Assembly: GCA_964658455.1 (NCBI GenBank)
Contig: CAZZZA010000002.1
Span: forward strand, 1-64,000
Source: Lichenicola sp964658455
GTDB lineage: Bacteria > Pseudomonadota > Alphaproteobacteria > Acetobacterales > Acetobacteraceae
DNA: 64,000 bases
Reading direction: 5' to 3'
Shown in pieces: positions 55,041 through 63,664 of the stretch. The translations under genes were made by a program, and so were the position numbers. The notes under the pieces were generated by a model. It had not been told where the DNA came from and ran no database searches. It saw only the letters and a list, made by a program, of their open reading frames with translations. Every line of letters begins with the position of its first letter. The first letter of the stretch is position 1.

Positions 55041-56570
55041 TCAGGGGGCGGTCGCGTAGAGCGCGGCCACGTCGTGCGACAGGGCGGCCCGGCTGTCGGG
55101 CCGGGTGTAGAGCATGTGCCCGCCGGGATAGAGCTTCAGCCGGATCCGGTCGCGGCCGACCGGGATGTGCTCGACCAGCCAGCGCGACCCGGCAAACGGG
55201 CAGGCCAGGTCGAACATGCCATGGGCGATGAACACGCGCAGCGACGGGTTCAGCGCCAGCAGCTTCCTCAGATCCGGCACCCCCTGGGCGATCAGCGCGC
55301 CGCCCTGCTTGTAGTCCCAGGCCCCGTTCACCTCGAGATTGAGCAGGTCGTATTTCAGCTCGGTATGGAAGCCGAGCACGTCGCCTGCGTAACCGGCGAA
55401 CGCGTTGCCGTAGGCGAGGCCGAAGCCCGCCAGCACCGGTTCCGGGCTGTCGCTGTTGTCGGCGCCGTCCGGGAACGGGTCGGCGATCGAGACGGTGTCG
55501 TCGTACAGGCTGTAGAGCCGGCCGTCGCGGCTGCGCACGTCGTGCGATTCCACCGCGAGCATCGCCCGCTGCGCCGCCACCACCCGCTCCGGCACGCCGG
55601 TCATGTCGGCGACCTTGCCGTAGAAGGCCCGGGCCGCGTCGCCGTCCGGCGGCGGCCCCACCAGGGTGGCGAGGTAGGGCCCGAACGCATAGCGGTAGGC
55701 GTCGTCGAGCGCCTGCGGGCTCAGCGTGTGCGTGCGCTCCATCTGCCCGGCGGCCAGGCTGGGCAGCATCATCGCATCGGCCAACGGGTCGGTGTCGTTG
55801 CCGACCAGGCTCATCTCGATCGCCGGCGAGACCATGACGATGCCCGACAGCAGGATGTTCTGCTCGGTCTCCAGCGCGTAGGCGGTCTTGATCGACCGGA
55901 TGCCGCCATAGCTCTCGCCGACCAGGTATTTGGGCGAGACCTCGCGGTGGTTGCGCTCGATCCAGAGCCGGATCGCGCTGGCGAACGCCGAGCCGTCCTG
56001 CTTGACGCCGTAGAACGCCTTGGCCGCCTTCTCGGCGTCGAACGGACGGCTGTAGCCGGTGCCGACCGCATCGATGAACACCATGTCGGTGAAGCGCAGC
56101 CAGCTGTCCGGGTTCGGCGCGAGCCGGGCATTGGCGCCGTCAGTCGGGTTGCTCGCCGGGAAGTTCAGCACCACCGGTCCGGCGGCGCCGAGATGCAGGA
56201 ATGCGCTGCCGGCCCCGGGGCCGCCGTTGAAGAAGAAGCTCACCGGCCGCTTCTGCGCCTGCTGCCCGTCGGCGACGTAGGCGACATAGAACACGCGGGC
56301 CGACGGCGCGCCCTTCTCGTCGCGCAGGGTCAGGGTGCCGGCGGTGGCGGTGTAGCCGAGCGACGCGGCACCGGGGGCGGCGAAGCCGTGATGGGTGACG
56401 CTGTCGGGCGGCAGCTCGGCGATCAGCGGGTTGTCGGACTTGGCCGCGGCGTCGGCGGCGGGGGCGGCGGCCGGCGGCGGGCCCGCTGCCGCGCCATGGG
56501 TGTCGGCGGCCGCGGCCGGGCCGGCCAGGAGGCCGCCGAGCAGCAGCCAGGCGGGGATGAATCGGGTCAT
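55041..56570 (-). CDS. Exported S10-family serine carboxypeptidase-like protein
   Basis: Serine carboxypeptidase (cathepsin A/S10) homologue, 509 residues from ATG 56570, with a Sec signal peptide (LLLGGLLAGPAAAADT) and then an Ala/Pro-rich linker to about residue 45. The oxyanion motif NGGPGAGS near residue 115, catalytic Ser in GESYGGIRS near 220, Asp in HGMFDLACP near 435 and His in GGHMLY near 475 form a complete triad. The product is probably periplasmic. A copy of the toxin-antitoxin operator arm lies 33 bp upstream of the start codon. Confidence 0.9.
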   Translation of the reverse strand: MTRFIPAWLLLGGLLAGPAAAADTHGAAAGPPPAAAPAADAAAKSDNPLIAELPPDSVTHHGFAAPGAASLGYTATAGTLTLRDEKGAPSARVFYVAYVADGQQAQKRPVSFFFNGGPGAGSAFLHLGAAGPVVLNFPASNPTDGANARLAPNPDSWLRFTDMVFIDAVGTGYSRPFDAEKAAKAFYGVKQDGSAFASAIRLWIERNHREVSPKYLVGESYGGIRSIKTAYALETEQNILLSGIVMVSPAIEMSLVGNDTDPLADAMMLPSLAAGQMERTHTLSPQALDDAYRYAFGPYLATLVGPPPDGDAARAFYGKVADMTGVPERVVAAQRAMLAVESHDVRSRDGRLYSLYDDTVSIADPFPDGADNSDSPEPVLAGFGLAYGNAFAGYAGDVLGFHTELKYDLLNLEVNGAWDYKQGGALIAQGVPDLRKLLALNPSLRVFIAHGMFDLACPFAGSRWLVEHIPVGRDRIRLKLYPGGHMLYTRPDSRAALSHDVAALYATAP

Positions 56571-56602
56571 TGGGGATCCGTTCTCGTGATCGGCGCGACT
56601 GT

Positions 56603-56615
56603 TTCGCCAAATGGC
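56603..56615. promoter_or_regulatory. Third copy of the RES-Xre operator arm, before the peptidase gene
   Basis: TTCGCCAAATGGC is identical to 55014-55026 over 13 bp and in the same orientation. It lies between the peptidase start (56570, minus) and the deaminase start (56695, plus). Confidence 0.5.
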
Positions 56616-56694
56616 GGTCGCGTCCAGTCCGGGCCCGGAAGCGGCGGCGGAACATCCCGGTGCCGGGGTCGTTGCAGCTGCCAAGGAGGCGCCG

Positions 56695-57192
56695 ATGCCG
56701 CACCGTGACGAGGATCTGTCCCTGATGCGCCGGGCGCTGGATCTGGCGCGCGCCGGCGAGCACAGCGCCGGCGGCGGCCCGATCGGCTGCGTCATCGTCC
56801 TCGATGGCCGCGTCATCGCCGAGGCGCACAACGAGGTGTCGGCCGAGCACGACCCGACCGCGCATGCCGAGATCACCGCGATCCGGCGCGCCTGCCAGGC
56901 GCTGGGACGCGACGATCTGCGCGGGGCGACGCTGTACGCGACGCTGCAGCCCTGTGCGATGTGCAGCATGGCCTGCATCTGGACCAGCATCGGGCGCATC
57001 GTCTATGGCGCGCGCCGCCGCGACGTGCATCGCATGTATTTCGAGGGCCGTTCGCCGGACGTGGACCAGATCCTGGCCGATGCCTACCGCGACGACATGG
57101 GCCTGGTCGGCGGCGTGCTGGAGCGCGAATGCGCGGCGCTGTATTTCCAGCCAGACGACGATCCGCCGGATTCGATGCAGACCAACGTCTGA
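56695..57192 (+). CDS. Cytidine/deoxycytidylate deaminase-fold nucleoside deaminase
   Basis: Zinc-dependent deaminase of the CDA fold, 165 residues, from ATG 56695 with AGGAGG 6 nt upstream. The zinc and catalytic motifs are TAHAEITAIRRA (H-A-E) near residue 60 and PCAMCSMAC (PCxxC) near 92. The closest group appears to be guanine deaminase/nucleoside deaminase rather than the tRNA enzyme TadA, because the C-terminus continues with YFEGRSPDVDQILADAYRDDMG. Substrate is not certain. Confidence 0.85.
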   Translation: MPHRDEDLSLMRRALDLARAGEHSAGGGPIGCVIVLDGRVIAEAHNEVSAEHDPTAHAEITAIRRACQALGRDDLRGATLYATLQPCAMCSMACIWTSIGRIVYGARRRDVHRMYFEGRSPDVDQILADAYRDDMGLVGGVLERECAALYFQPDDDPPDSMQTNV

Positions 57193-57207
57193 CCGCGCCG
57201 GCGCGGT
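57192..57207. terminator. Palindrome between deaminase and dedA genes
   Basis: ACCGCGCCGGCGCGGT is a perfect 16-bp palindrome between two convergent stops, able to form a 6-bp hairpin with a 4-base loop on either strand. Confidence 0.5.
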
Positions 57208-57209
57208 GC

Positions 57210-57842
57210 TCAGGCGGGCGCCGCCTCCCGCTTCGCCGCTTCCATCGCCTCCTCGGTCAGGCGCTTTTCGTTGCGCTTGAGGAAAAGAAACGCGCTGACG
57301 ATCACGATCGTGGCGACGATGCCGAACACGATCCCGATCGGCCCGGAGATCTTCTCGACCTGGCTGCCGAGCAGGTAGGCGGCCAGCGTGTAGCCGCCCG
57401 CCCAGCACACGCCGCCGAGCGCGTTCCACACCAGGAAGCCCGGCCACGGCATGCGGTTGGCGCCGGCCAGCAGCGCGGCGAAGGTGCGCAGGATGGCGAT
57501 GAAGCGGCCGAAGAACACCACCTTTCCGCCGTGACGGCGGAACAGGTAGCGCCCCAGCGTCAGCCGCTCCTCGGTCAGTCCGACATGCCGGCCCCAGCGC
57601 GCCAGGGCGCGGAAACCGAGCGAGCGGCCGATCAGGTAGCCCAGATTGTCGCCCATCACCGCGCCGGCGATCGCGACCGGGATCACCAGCCAGATGTCGA
57701 GCTTGTGCGTGGTGGCGCAGTAGATCGCCGTGCCGATCAGCAGGCTCTCGCCCGGCAATGGCGCGCCCATGCTCTCCAGCATGACGACGAGCCCGATCAG
57801 CCCGTAGCCGTAATGCGCGAGCAGTTGGTCGAGATGATGCAT
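57210..57842 (-). CDS. DedA-family membrane protein
   Basis: DedA/SNARE-associated family protein of the inner membrane, 210 residues from ATG 57842 (a TTG one codon earlier is possible). Family motifs: ESMGAPLPGESLLIGTA near residue 25, GDNLGYLIGRSLGFRAL near 65, and FFGRFIAILRTFAALLAGANRMPW (in part) near 110. Members help in undecaprenyl phosphate or phospholipid recycling and proton-motive-force maintenance. Confidence 0.9.
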   Translation of the reverse strand: MHHLDQLLAHYGYGLIGLVVMLESMGAPLPGESLLIGTAIYCATTHKLDIWLVIPVAIAGAVMGDNLGYLIGRSLGFRALARWGRHVGLTEERLTLGRYLFRRHGGKVVFFGRFIAILRTFAALLAGANRMPWPGFLVWNALGGVCWAGGYTLAAYLLGSQVEKISGPIGIVFGIVATIVIVSAFLFLKRNEKRLTEEAMEAAKREAAPA

Positions 57843-57894
57843 CAACGGGAACGCCAGCGATGGAACTGTCAGGAACCGGCTGCGGCCGGGCCTG

Positions 57895-58224
57895 TCAAGT
57901 CGGGGCCAGCAGCCGGGCCGCGACCTCGTCCTCCGGCATGCCCGCCGGAACGATCAGCATTTCCGACGGCGTGCGCCCGCGCACCACGACCACGGCCTTC
58001 TTCGGACAGATATCCAGGCAGCCGACCTGGATGATCCGCACCTGCCGGCGCAGCTTGCGGTCGCGCAGGATCTGCTTCAGTGCGCCGGCGAGCGGCGCGT
58101 CGCCATCCGGTCCGAAGCCGCCGCCGAGCTTCTTGCTGCATTTGCGGCAGACCAGCAACGATTCCGACCATGGACCGGTCGCCACCGTGATCTCGCCGGT
58201 GATCGTCTTGTCTCTGCCGCCCAT
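57895..58224 (-). CDS. Thioredoxin-like [2Fe-2S] ferredoxin
   Basis: A 109-residue protein with four cysteines in the order CRKC (near 27-30) and CLDIC (near 68-72), as in thioredoxin-fold 2Fe-2S ferredoxins (HoxF/NuoE-like and the (2Fe-2S) ferredoxin domain family). The partner is unknown. It lies 57 bp downstream of flgD on the same strand, but a functional link to flagella is not suggested by sequence. Confidence 0.75.
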   Translation of the reverse strand: MGGRDKTITGEITVATGPWSESLLVCRKCSKKLGGGFGPDGDAPLAGALKQILRDRKLRRQVRIIQVGCLDICPKKAVVVVRGRTPSEMLIVPAGMPEDEVAARLLAPT

Positions 58225-58281
58225 GCCGCCCTCGGAATGCCAGACCGTGCAACGCGGCGCATCGACGATCGTCGCATCGCC

Positions 58282-59016
58282 TCACGACGCGGCGAGCAGC
58301 GAGGTGACCTTGCTGAGATCGGCCGTGGTCGAGCCCATCACCACATTGACCCCGTTGTTGCTGCCCTTGGCGACCGAGGTGATGGTGCCGACGACGCTGA
58401 ACGGGACCGCCTGCGTGCTGCCGGAACTGGTCTGGCTGACCACCGCGACATCGTAGGTGCCGTCCGCGAGGCTGGCGCCGGAGTCGCTGGTGCCGTCCCA
58501 GTTCCAGGTCGTGGTCCCGGATCCGACATCGAGCGTCTGGCTCCTGACCACGGCGCCGGCCGAGTTGGTGACCGCGATCGCCACCGTCTCGGGCGCGGTC
58601 GTCGGGCCGATCTGCAGCGTGCCCTTGCCGTTCTGCAGCGCCAGCTGGCTCGACGAGACCACCGCCTGCTTGCCGACATAGGACGAGCTCTGGCTGACCT
58701 GGCTGTCCTGCGTCAGAGAGAGCAGCTGGGTGAGGTTGGTGTTGGTCTTGATCTGCTGCTCGACCCCGGCGAACTGCGCGAGTTCGCTGGTGAAGCTGCT
58801 GGTGTCGGTCGGGCTGGTCGGGTCCTGGTGCTGCAGCTGCGCCGTCAGCAGCGTGAGGAACTGGTTGTAGTTGCTGGTCAGGGACGACAGCGCATCGGTG
58901 TTGCTGCTGCTGCTCGTACTGGACGCGCTGCTCGCCGCATTGGTCGTATGGGCGCTTTTCGCCGCGGTCTTCGCGGCGGTGAGCAGATCCGAGGATGAGG
59001 TGATGCTGGCGCTCAT
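58282..59016 (-). CDS. flgD: Flagellar hook-capping protein FlgD
   Basis: Scaffold at the tip of the growing hook that guides FlgE assembly and is then replaced. At 244 residues it has a Ser/Thr-rich N-terminus, the FlgD core NYNQFLTLLTAQLQHQDPTSP with SELAQFAGVEQQ near residue 50-90, and an Ig/Tudor-like C-terminal region (TWNWDGTSDSGASLADGTYDV, in part). AGGAGA precedes ATG 59016. It is the second gene of fliK-flgD. Confidence 0.92.
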   Translation of the reverse strand: MSASITSSSDLLTAAKTAAKSAHTTNAASSASSTSSSSNTDALSSLTSNYNQFLTLLTAQLQHQDPTSPTDTSSFTSELAQFAGVEQQIKTNTNLTQLLSLTQDSQVSQSSSYVGKQAVVSSSQLALQNGKGTLQIGPTTAPETVAIAVTNSAGAVVRSQTLDVGSGTTTWNWDGTSDSGASLADGTYDVAVVSQTSSGSTQAVPFSVVGTITSVAKGSNNGVNVVMGSTTADLSKVTSLLAAS

Positions 59017-59036
59017 GGAAGGCTCTCCTGCCGAGA

Positions 59037-60485
59037 TCAGGCGGTGATGTTGATGGCGGCGCGGTGGTAGCCGGTCCTGGCGGCCAGGAACGCCGGCATG
59101 CGCGGACGGTCGTCGTCCTGCGTCGCGCCGGCGGCGCCGCAGCCCGCCTCGGCGCCGGATGCCGCCGACGGTTCCTGGCGCCGTCCGCCGCGATCGTCCG
59201 CGCCGGTTCCCGACCCTGACGGGTTGCCCCGCGCCCCGGTGCCGTCTCCGGCGTTGTTCTGGCTGGCGCTGTCCGGGGTCTGCGCGGTGAGCGCGAAGCT
59301 GACATGGCGGCCGACATGCGGCACCGACGCGGCGTCGAGCGCTGCGTGCAGATGGCCCTGATCGGCGATCAGGCTGCGCAAGGTGCTGGGCTCGCTCGCG
59401 GCGACGACGACCTTGACCGATCCATCGGCATCGCGGTTCAGGTGGATGGTCACCGCGCCCAGGTCGCGCGGATGCATCGAGACCTCGATCCGGCTGCCGC
59501 CGTCCGCCGCCGTGGCCAGCTTAACGAGCGGTGCCGCGACCTGCGCCGCGATGTCCGCCGTCTGGCCGGCGCCGGCTGAGGTCGCGGAGGCCGCCGCTTC
59601 GCTCGCCCGGCTGGTGCCGGTCGTCGCGGCCGGCGCGGCATTCTGGGCAGCGATCGCCGCCATCTGCGCCGGGTCCTGCGGCGCGACCGCCAGGGCCTGC
59701 GAGAACGACCCCGCATCGCCGCCCGCCGCCGCTGGCTGGCTGGCGGCCTCCGCCGCGTGAGCGGCCACCGCGACGTCCGGTGCGCCACCGTGGCGGGGAT
59801 CGGTCGCGGCGTGGTCCTGTACCGCACCGCCATGCCCGACGGGCGCAGGTGTGCTGCCGCCGGCATCGCCCGCCTCGGCGCCGGCGGCGGGCGGTGTCGC
59901 CGCGCTCGCGGCAGGAGCCGGCGCAACCACCGGCGTGGCGGTCGCATCCACCGCAACGCCGGTCGAAACCGCAGCCGGCGTATCCGCAGAGCGAGCCGGA
60001 TCATGGCGGGCGGCGTGCCTGGTGCCGGGCCTGGCTAAACCGTTCGCCGCGGCGCCCGCGGGCTGCCCGGTCGGCTCGGTCGCGGTCGGGGCAACCGACG
60101 CGGTCGGTGACGCAGCCGGTTGCGCCAGCAGATCCGGAGCCGGCTGGATGGTCTTGCCGGTGTTCTGGCCTGTCGCCGCCTCGGTCACTCGATCCGTTGC
60201 TGCCATGGTGCCTGCCTGCCTGGTGTCGCCGGTCCTGGCGTCGCCCTTGCCGTCGTTGTTTCCGCTTGATCGCGACGATGACAGCAAATGATTGCCGACC
60301 GATGAATCGGACCGCACGCGACGATCCGCCGTGGCATCGGCCGGGTTCTGCAGCGCCACGTCGACATGGGCGCCGAACGATCCCGCATCGTGCGACGAAG
60401 CGGTGGGCGACGACGCGGCGGGCGGCGGCGATGCCGGTGACGGCACGGTGGCAGGGGTCGGGGCGACGGACAGGGCGACAGGCAT
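59037..60485 (-). CDS. fliK: Flagellar hook-length control protein FliK
   Basis: Molecular ruler that stops hook growth and switches export specificity. At 482 residues it has a long low-complexity, Ala/Pro/Thr-rich N-terminal 350 residues and the conserved C-terminal hook-length domain (IEVSMHPRDLGAVTIHL, KVVVAASEPSTLRSLIADQ). The start ATG 60485 has GGAGGAG upstream. The very short 5' leader predicted from the sigma54-type promoter ends just before this ribosome site. Confidence 0.88.
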   Translation of the reverse strand: MPVALSVAPTPATVPSPASPPPAASSPTASSHDAGSFGAHVDVALQNPADATADRRVRSDSSVGNHLLSSSRSSGNNDGKGDARTGDTRQAGTMAATDRVTEAATGQNTGKTIQPAPDLLAQPAASPTASVAPTATEPTGQPAGAAANGLARPGTRHAARHDPARSADTPAAVSTGVAVDATATPVVAPAPAASAATPPAAGAEAGDAGGSTPAPVGHGGAVQDHAATDPRHGGAPDVAVAAHAAEAASQPAAAGGDAGSFSQALAVAPQDPAQMAAIAAQNAAPAATTGTSRASEAAASATSAGAGQTADIAAQVAAPLVKLATAADGGSRIEVSMHPRDLGAVTIHLNRDADGSVKVVVAASEPSTLRSLIADQGHLHAALDAASVPHVGRHVSFALTAQTPDSASQNNAGDGTGARGNPSGSGTGADDRGGRRQEPSAASGAEAGCGAAGATQDDDRPRMPAFLAARTGYHRAAINITA

Positions 60486-60510
60486 TGGATCTCCTCCGAA
60501 CACCCGGTCT

Positions 60511-60525
60511 GCAAACCCTGGGCCA
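60511..60525 (-). promoter_or_regulatory. Sigma54-type promoter of fliK-flgD
   Basis: On the minus strand, TGGCCC-AGGGT-TTGC matches the sigma54 consensus TGGCAC-N5-TTGC at 9 of 10 positions with exact spacing. Start of transcription would fall near 60500, giving a leader of about 15 nt that still contains the ribosome site. Confidence 0.65.
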
Positions 60526-60574
60526 CACGCAACCATCAGCGCAGCGCCGTCATGCGCCTCGCAGACCACCTGCT

Positions 60575-60603
60575 CGGCATGAACTGCCCGGCAAACTCTG
60601 CCG
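60575..60603. promoter_or_regulatory. Twin FlbD/ftr-type inverted repeats between fliK and flgE
   Basis: CGGCA-TGAAC-TGCCC (60575-60589) runs directly into the perfect repeat CGGCA-AACTC-TGCCG (60589-60603). They lie about 70 bp upstream of both sigma54-type promoters, the expected place for a shared enhancer. Binding by FlbD is inferred from the ftr elements of Caulobacter. Confidence 0.55.
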
Positions 60604-60662
60604 ACCGGCACCGGCGAACAGCACCAGTTCCCGAAAAGCCCGGTCGCAGACGCGGAAAAACG

Positions 60663-60677
60663 TGGCACGCTTCGTGC
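60663..60677 (+). promoter_or_regulatory. Sigma54-type promoter of flgE
   Basis: TGGCAC-GCTTC-GTGC matches TGGCAC-N5-TTGC at 9 of 10 positions and keeps the invariant GG-N10-GC. Transcription would start near 60688, about 33 nt before the flgE start. Confidence 0.7.
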
Positions 60678-60720
60678 TGGTGACGGGCACGAGCACTCTA
60701 TCCAACCCTGGAGACACACG

Positions 60721-62031
60721 ATGTCGATTTTCGGCGCCCTCAATACCGCGGTGAGCGGTCTGTCCGCGCAGTCCCATGCCTTCACCGACATCAGCAACAA
60801 CATCGCCAACAGCCAGACCGTTGGCTACAAGGCGACCTCGACCGACTTCTCCGACTATGTGCTGAACTCTTCGGCGTCGCAGGGCACGTCCGAGACGGTG
60901 CGCGCGCAGACCGCGGCGGAAAACCAGGCCCAGGGCAGCATCACCTCCAGTTCGAACACGCTGGCGCTGGCGATCTCCGGGAACGGTTTCTTCAATGTCG
61001 CCGAGGCGAGCGGCGATACCGGCTCGACCAGCAAGACGTTCCAGACCACCGACTATTTCACCAGGAACGGCAACTTCACCGAGGACAACCAGGGCTACCT
61101 GGTCAATTCCTCGAAGGAATATCTCAAGGCCTATGCGGTCAAGAGCGACGGAACCCTCGACACCACCGCGCTGCGCCCGATCAACGTGGCCAACGTCACC
61201 TTCCGTCCTACCGCGACCACCACCATCACCGACAACGCCAAACTTCCCGGCAGCACCGCCGCCGCCAGCCCCGCGACGACGACCGCCGCGACCACGCAAT
61301 CGCAGACGATCTACGATGCCGCCGGCAACCAGCATACGGTGGCGATGAACTGGACCTCGAACGGCAACAACAGCTGGACGGTGACCGCGTCCGTGGATGG
61401 CGCATCGACGCCGAACGCGAGCGCGCAGGTGACGTTCGACTCCTCCGGCCTGCTGAGTTCGATCACGCAGACCTCGCCCGCTTCCGCAGCGACCGCGACC
61501 AACGCGGTCTCCGGTTCGCAAGCATCCTTCACCATTCCCACCACACTGGCCGGGACCTCGCAGCCGATGACCGTCAAGCTCGGCTCGATCGGTTCCGCGT
61601 CCGGCACCACGATGGCCACCGACACCAACAGCACCGGCTCGGCCGCGACCATCCAGAGCGACAGCGTCACCTCGGGGAGCTACACCGGCATCTCGATGAC
61701 GTCCGACGGCAACATCATGGCCAATTTCGACAACGATCATTCCCAGATGATCGGCAAGATTCCGCTGGCCACCTTCGCCGACCCCAATGCGCTGACCGCC
61801 CATGACGGCCAGGCCTACACAGCGACCTCCGGCTCGGGTTCGGCGCAGCAATCGGTCGCCGGCCAGAACGGCGCCGGCAGCCTTGAGACCTCCTCGGTCG
61901 AGAACTCGACCACCAGCCTCGACACCGACCTGACCAAGCTCATCACGGCTCAGCAGGCCTATGGCGCCAACGCCAAGGTCGTCACCACCGCCAACGAGAT
62001 GCTGCAGACCGTCTTGTCGATGAAGCAGTGA
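60721..62031 (+). CDS. flgE: Flagellar hook protein FlgE
   Basis: Structural subunit of the hook. At 436 residues it shows the rod/hook N-terminus (NTAVSGLSAQSHAFTDISNNIANSQTVGYK, in part), the FlgE-specific middle domain rich in Ser/Thr (FTRNGNFTEDNQGYLVN near residue 115), and the C-terminal heptad region ending LTKLITAQQAYGANAKVVTTANEMLQTVLSMKQ (in part). It runs behind the sigma54-type promoter at 60663. Confidence 0.95.
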   Translation: MSIFGALNTAVSGLSAQSHAFTDISNNIANSQTVGYKATSTDFSDYVLNSSASQGTSETVRAQTAAENQAQGSITSSSNTLALAISGNGFFNVAEASGDTGSTSKTFQTTDYFTRNGNFTEDNQGYLVNSSKEYLKAYAVKSDGTLDTTALRPINVANVTFRPTATTTITDNAKLPGSTAAASPATTTAATTQSQTIYDAAGNQHTVAMNWTSNGNNSWTVTASVDGASTPNASAQVTFDSSGLLSSITQTSPASAATATNAVSGSQASFTIPTTLAGTSQPMTVKLGSIGSASGTTMATDTNSTGSAATIQSDSVTSGSYTGISMTSDGNIMANFDNDHSQMIGKIPLATFADPNALTAHDGQAYTATSGSGSAQQSVAGQNGAGSLETSSVENSTTSLDTDLTKLITAQQAYGANAKVVTTANEMLQTVLSMKQ

Positions 62032-62033
62032 TC

Positions 62034-62048
62034 TTAACCGGAAATTAG
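62034..62048 (+). promoter_or_regulatory. CtrA-type box before flgK
   Basis: TTAA-CCGGAAA-TTAG matches TTAA-N7-TTAA at 7 of 8 positions and has exactly the same form as the box before fliF. It starts 3 bp after the flgE stop, 73 bp before flgK. Confidence 0.5.
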
Positions 62049-62120
62049 GTTTTCTCCCGCAGCCTGTGCCGGGGTTGGGATGCCCGAGCTGGCGAAGCAC
62101 TGACGCGAGAGGAGGGTGCC

Positions 62121-63656
62121 ATGGGATTGAACAGTTCGATGGCGATCGCCTCGAGCGGCCTGAGCGCCCTGCAGGCGCAGATGGCGGTCGCCTCGCAGAA
62201 CGTCGCCAATGCCAGTACCGCCGGTTACGCGGCCGAGAAACTGTCGGTTTCGTCTCGTTCCGCGGGAGGCGAGGGCAGCGGCGTCGTCGCCGGTCTGACC
62301 ACGCGCGTCATCGACCAAGCCCTGGAAACCAGCCTCTACAATCAGAACGCCACGGTGTCCGCGCTCAAGACCATCAGCGACGGGCTCACCACGATTTCCG
62401 CCCTGCAGGGCTCGACAAGTGCTGATTCCGGCTCCAGCGGCACGCTGTCCGACGATGTCGGCAAGGTGCAATCCACCCTGCTGACCCTGGAAGCGGATCC
62501 TTCGAGCGATTCAGGCCAGCAAGCCGTGGTCAGCGCCGCCAACACCCTGGCGACCACGGTACGCAACACCGCGTCGACCTATCAGTCCGCCCGGCAGAGT
62601 GCGCAGGAGTCGATCGTCACCGAGGTCCAGAACGCCAACAGCGCTTTGTCCCAGATCGGCAAGCTGTCCAATCAGATAAGTTCGTTGAAGGCGAACGGTG
62701 TCAGTACGGCGGACCTCGAGAACCAGCGCGCGACCGCCATGACCGACCTGTCGAACATCATCTCGGTTCGCTACCAGCAGACCGCGAACGGCGACATGCT
62801 CGTAAGCACCGCCGATGGAACCGCTCTGCCGACCCATCAGAGCAGCGGCCCGCTGGCTACCGCCGATGCCACGCTGAACGCCAGCTCCGCCTACCCGGGC
62901 ACGGTCCCGGCCATCACCCTGAACGGCAATGACGTCACCACCAGCCTGACCGGCGGCAGGCTCGGCGGCAACATCACGTTGCGCGACCAGACGCTGCCGA
63001 CGATGCAGGCGCAGCTCGACACCTTCTCGCAGACCCTGGCGACCCGCTTCGACGCCCAGGGGTTGACCCTGTTCGTAGGCGCCAACGGGAGCATACCGCC
63101 CTCGGTCGCGAACGCGGCATCGCCGAACGGCGAGGTCGGGTTTTCCGCCGAGATCAAGGTGAACCCGGCGGTCTCGGCCAACGCCGCGCTGATCCGGGAC
63201 GGCAGCCACGACGTGACCGGCTCGTCGACCGGCGCATCGAGCTTCACCACCAACACCAGCCGCGGGACCTCGGATACGACGCTCATAGACCGTTTGGTCA
63301 ACTTCTCGCTCGGCGCCACCGTACAGACCGGCGTCAACCAGCCCGCCGCGCAGACCACCGGTCTTGGCATCTCCGGCACCCTGAGCGCCTCGTTCTCGGG
63401 ATCGACCGACATCACCGGCCTGGCGACCAGCGTCACCAGCATCCAGGCTGCGACCATCTCCCAGGCCTCCAGCGATCTCACCTCGGAAACCGCGACCCAG
63501 ACCGCCTTGACCACCAAGGTCACCAGCGTGTCCGGTGTCTCCGTCGATGACGAGATGGCCTCGATCGTGGCGCTGCAGAACGCCTATCAGGCGAACGCCA
63601 AGGTCATCACCACCGTGCAGACCATGTTCTCCGCGCTTCTCAGCGCCATCAACTAG
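62121..63656 (+). CDS. flgK: Flagellar hook-filament junction protein FlgK
   Basis: HAP1, the first of two junction proteins between hook and filament. At 511 residues it has the rod/hook-type N-terminus (MAIASSGLSALQAQMAVASQNVANASTAGY, in part), the FlgK pattern ISVRYQQTANGDMLVSTADG near residue 215, and the C-terminal motif VDDEMASIVALQNAYQANAKVI (in part). GGAGG lies 6 nt before ATG 62121. Hook and flagellin-like low-Cys, Ser/Thr-rich composition is as expected. Confidence 0.93.
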   Translation: MGLNSSMAIASSGLSALQAQMAVASQNVANASTAGYAAEKLSVSSRSAGGEGSGVVAGLTTRVIDQALETSLYNQNATVSALKTISDGLTTISALQGSTSADSGSSGTLSDDVGKVQSTLLTLEADPSSDSGQQAVVSAANTLATTVRNTASTYQSARQSAQESIVTEVQNANSALSQIGKLSNQISSLKANGVSTADLENQRATAMTDLSNIISVRYQQTANGDMLVSTADGTALPTHQSSGPLATADATLNASSAYPGTVPAITLNGNDVTTSLTGGRLGGNITLRDQTLPTMQAQLDTFSQTLATRFDAQGLTLFVGANGSIPPSVANAASPNGEVGFSAEIKVNPAVSANAALIRDGSHDVTGSSTGASSFTTNTSRGTSDTTLIDRLVNFSLGATVQTGVNQPAAQTTGLGISGTLSASFSGSTDITGLATSVTSIQAATISQASSDLTSETATQTALTTKVTSVSGVSVDDEMASIVALQNAYQANAKVITTVQTMFSALLSAIN

Positions 63657-63664
63657 CCACGCCG

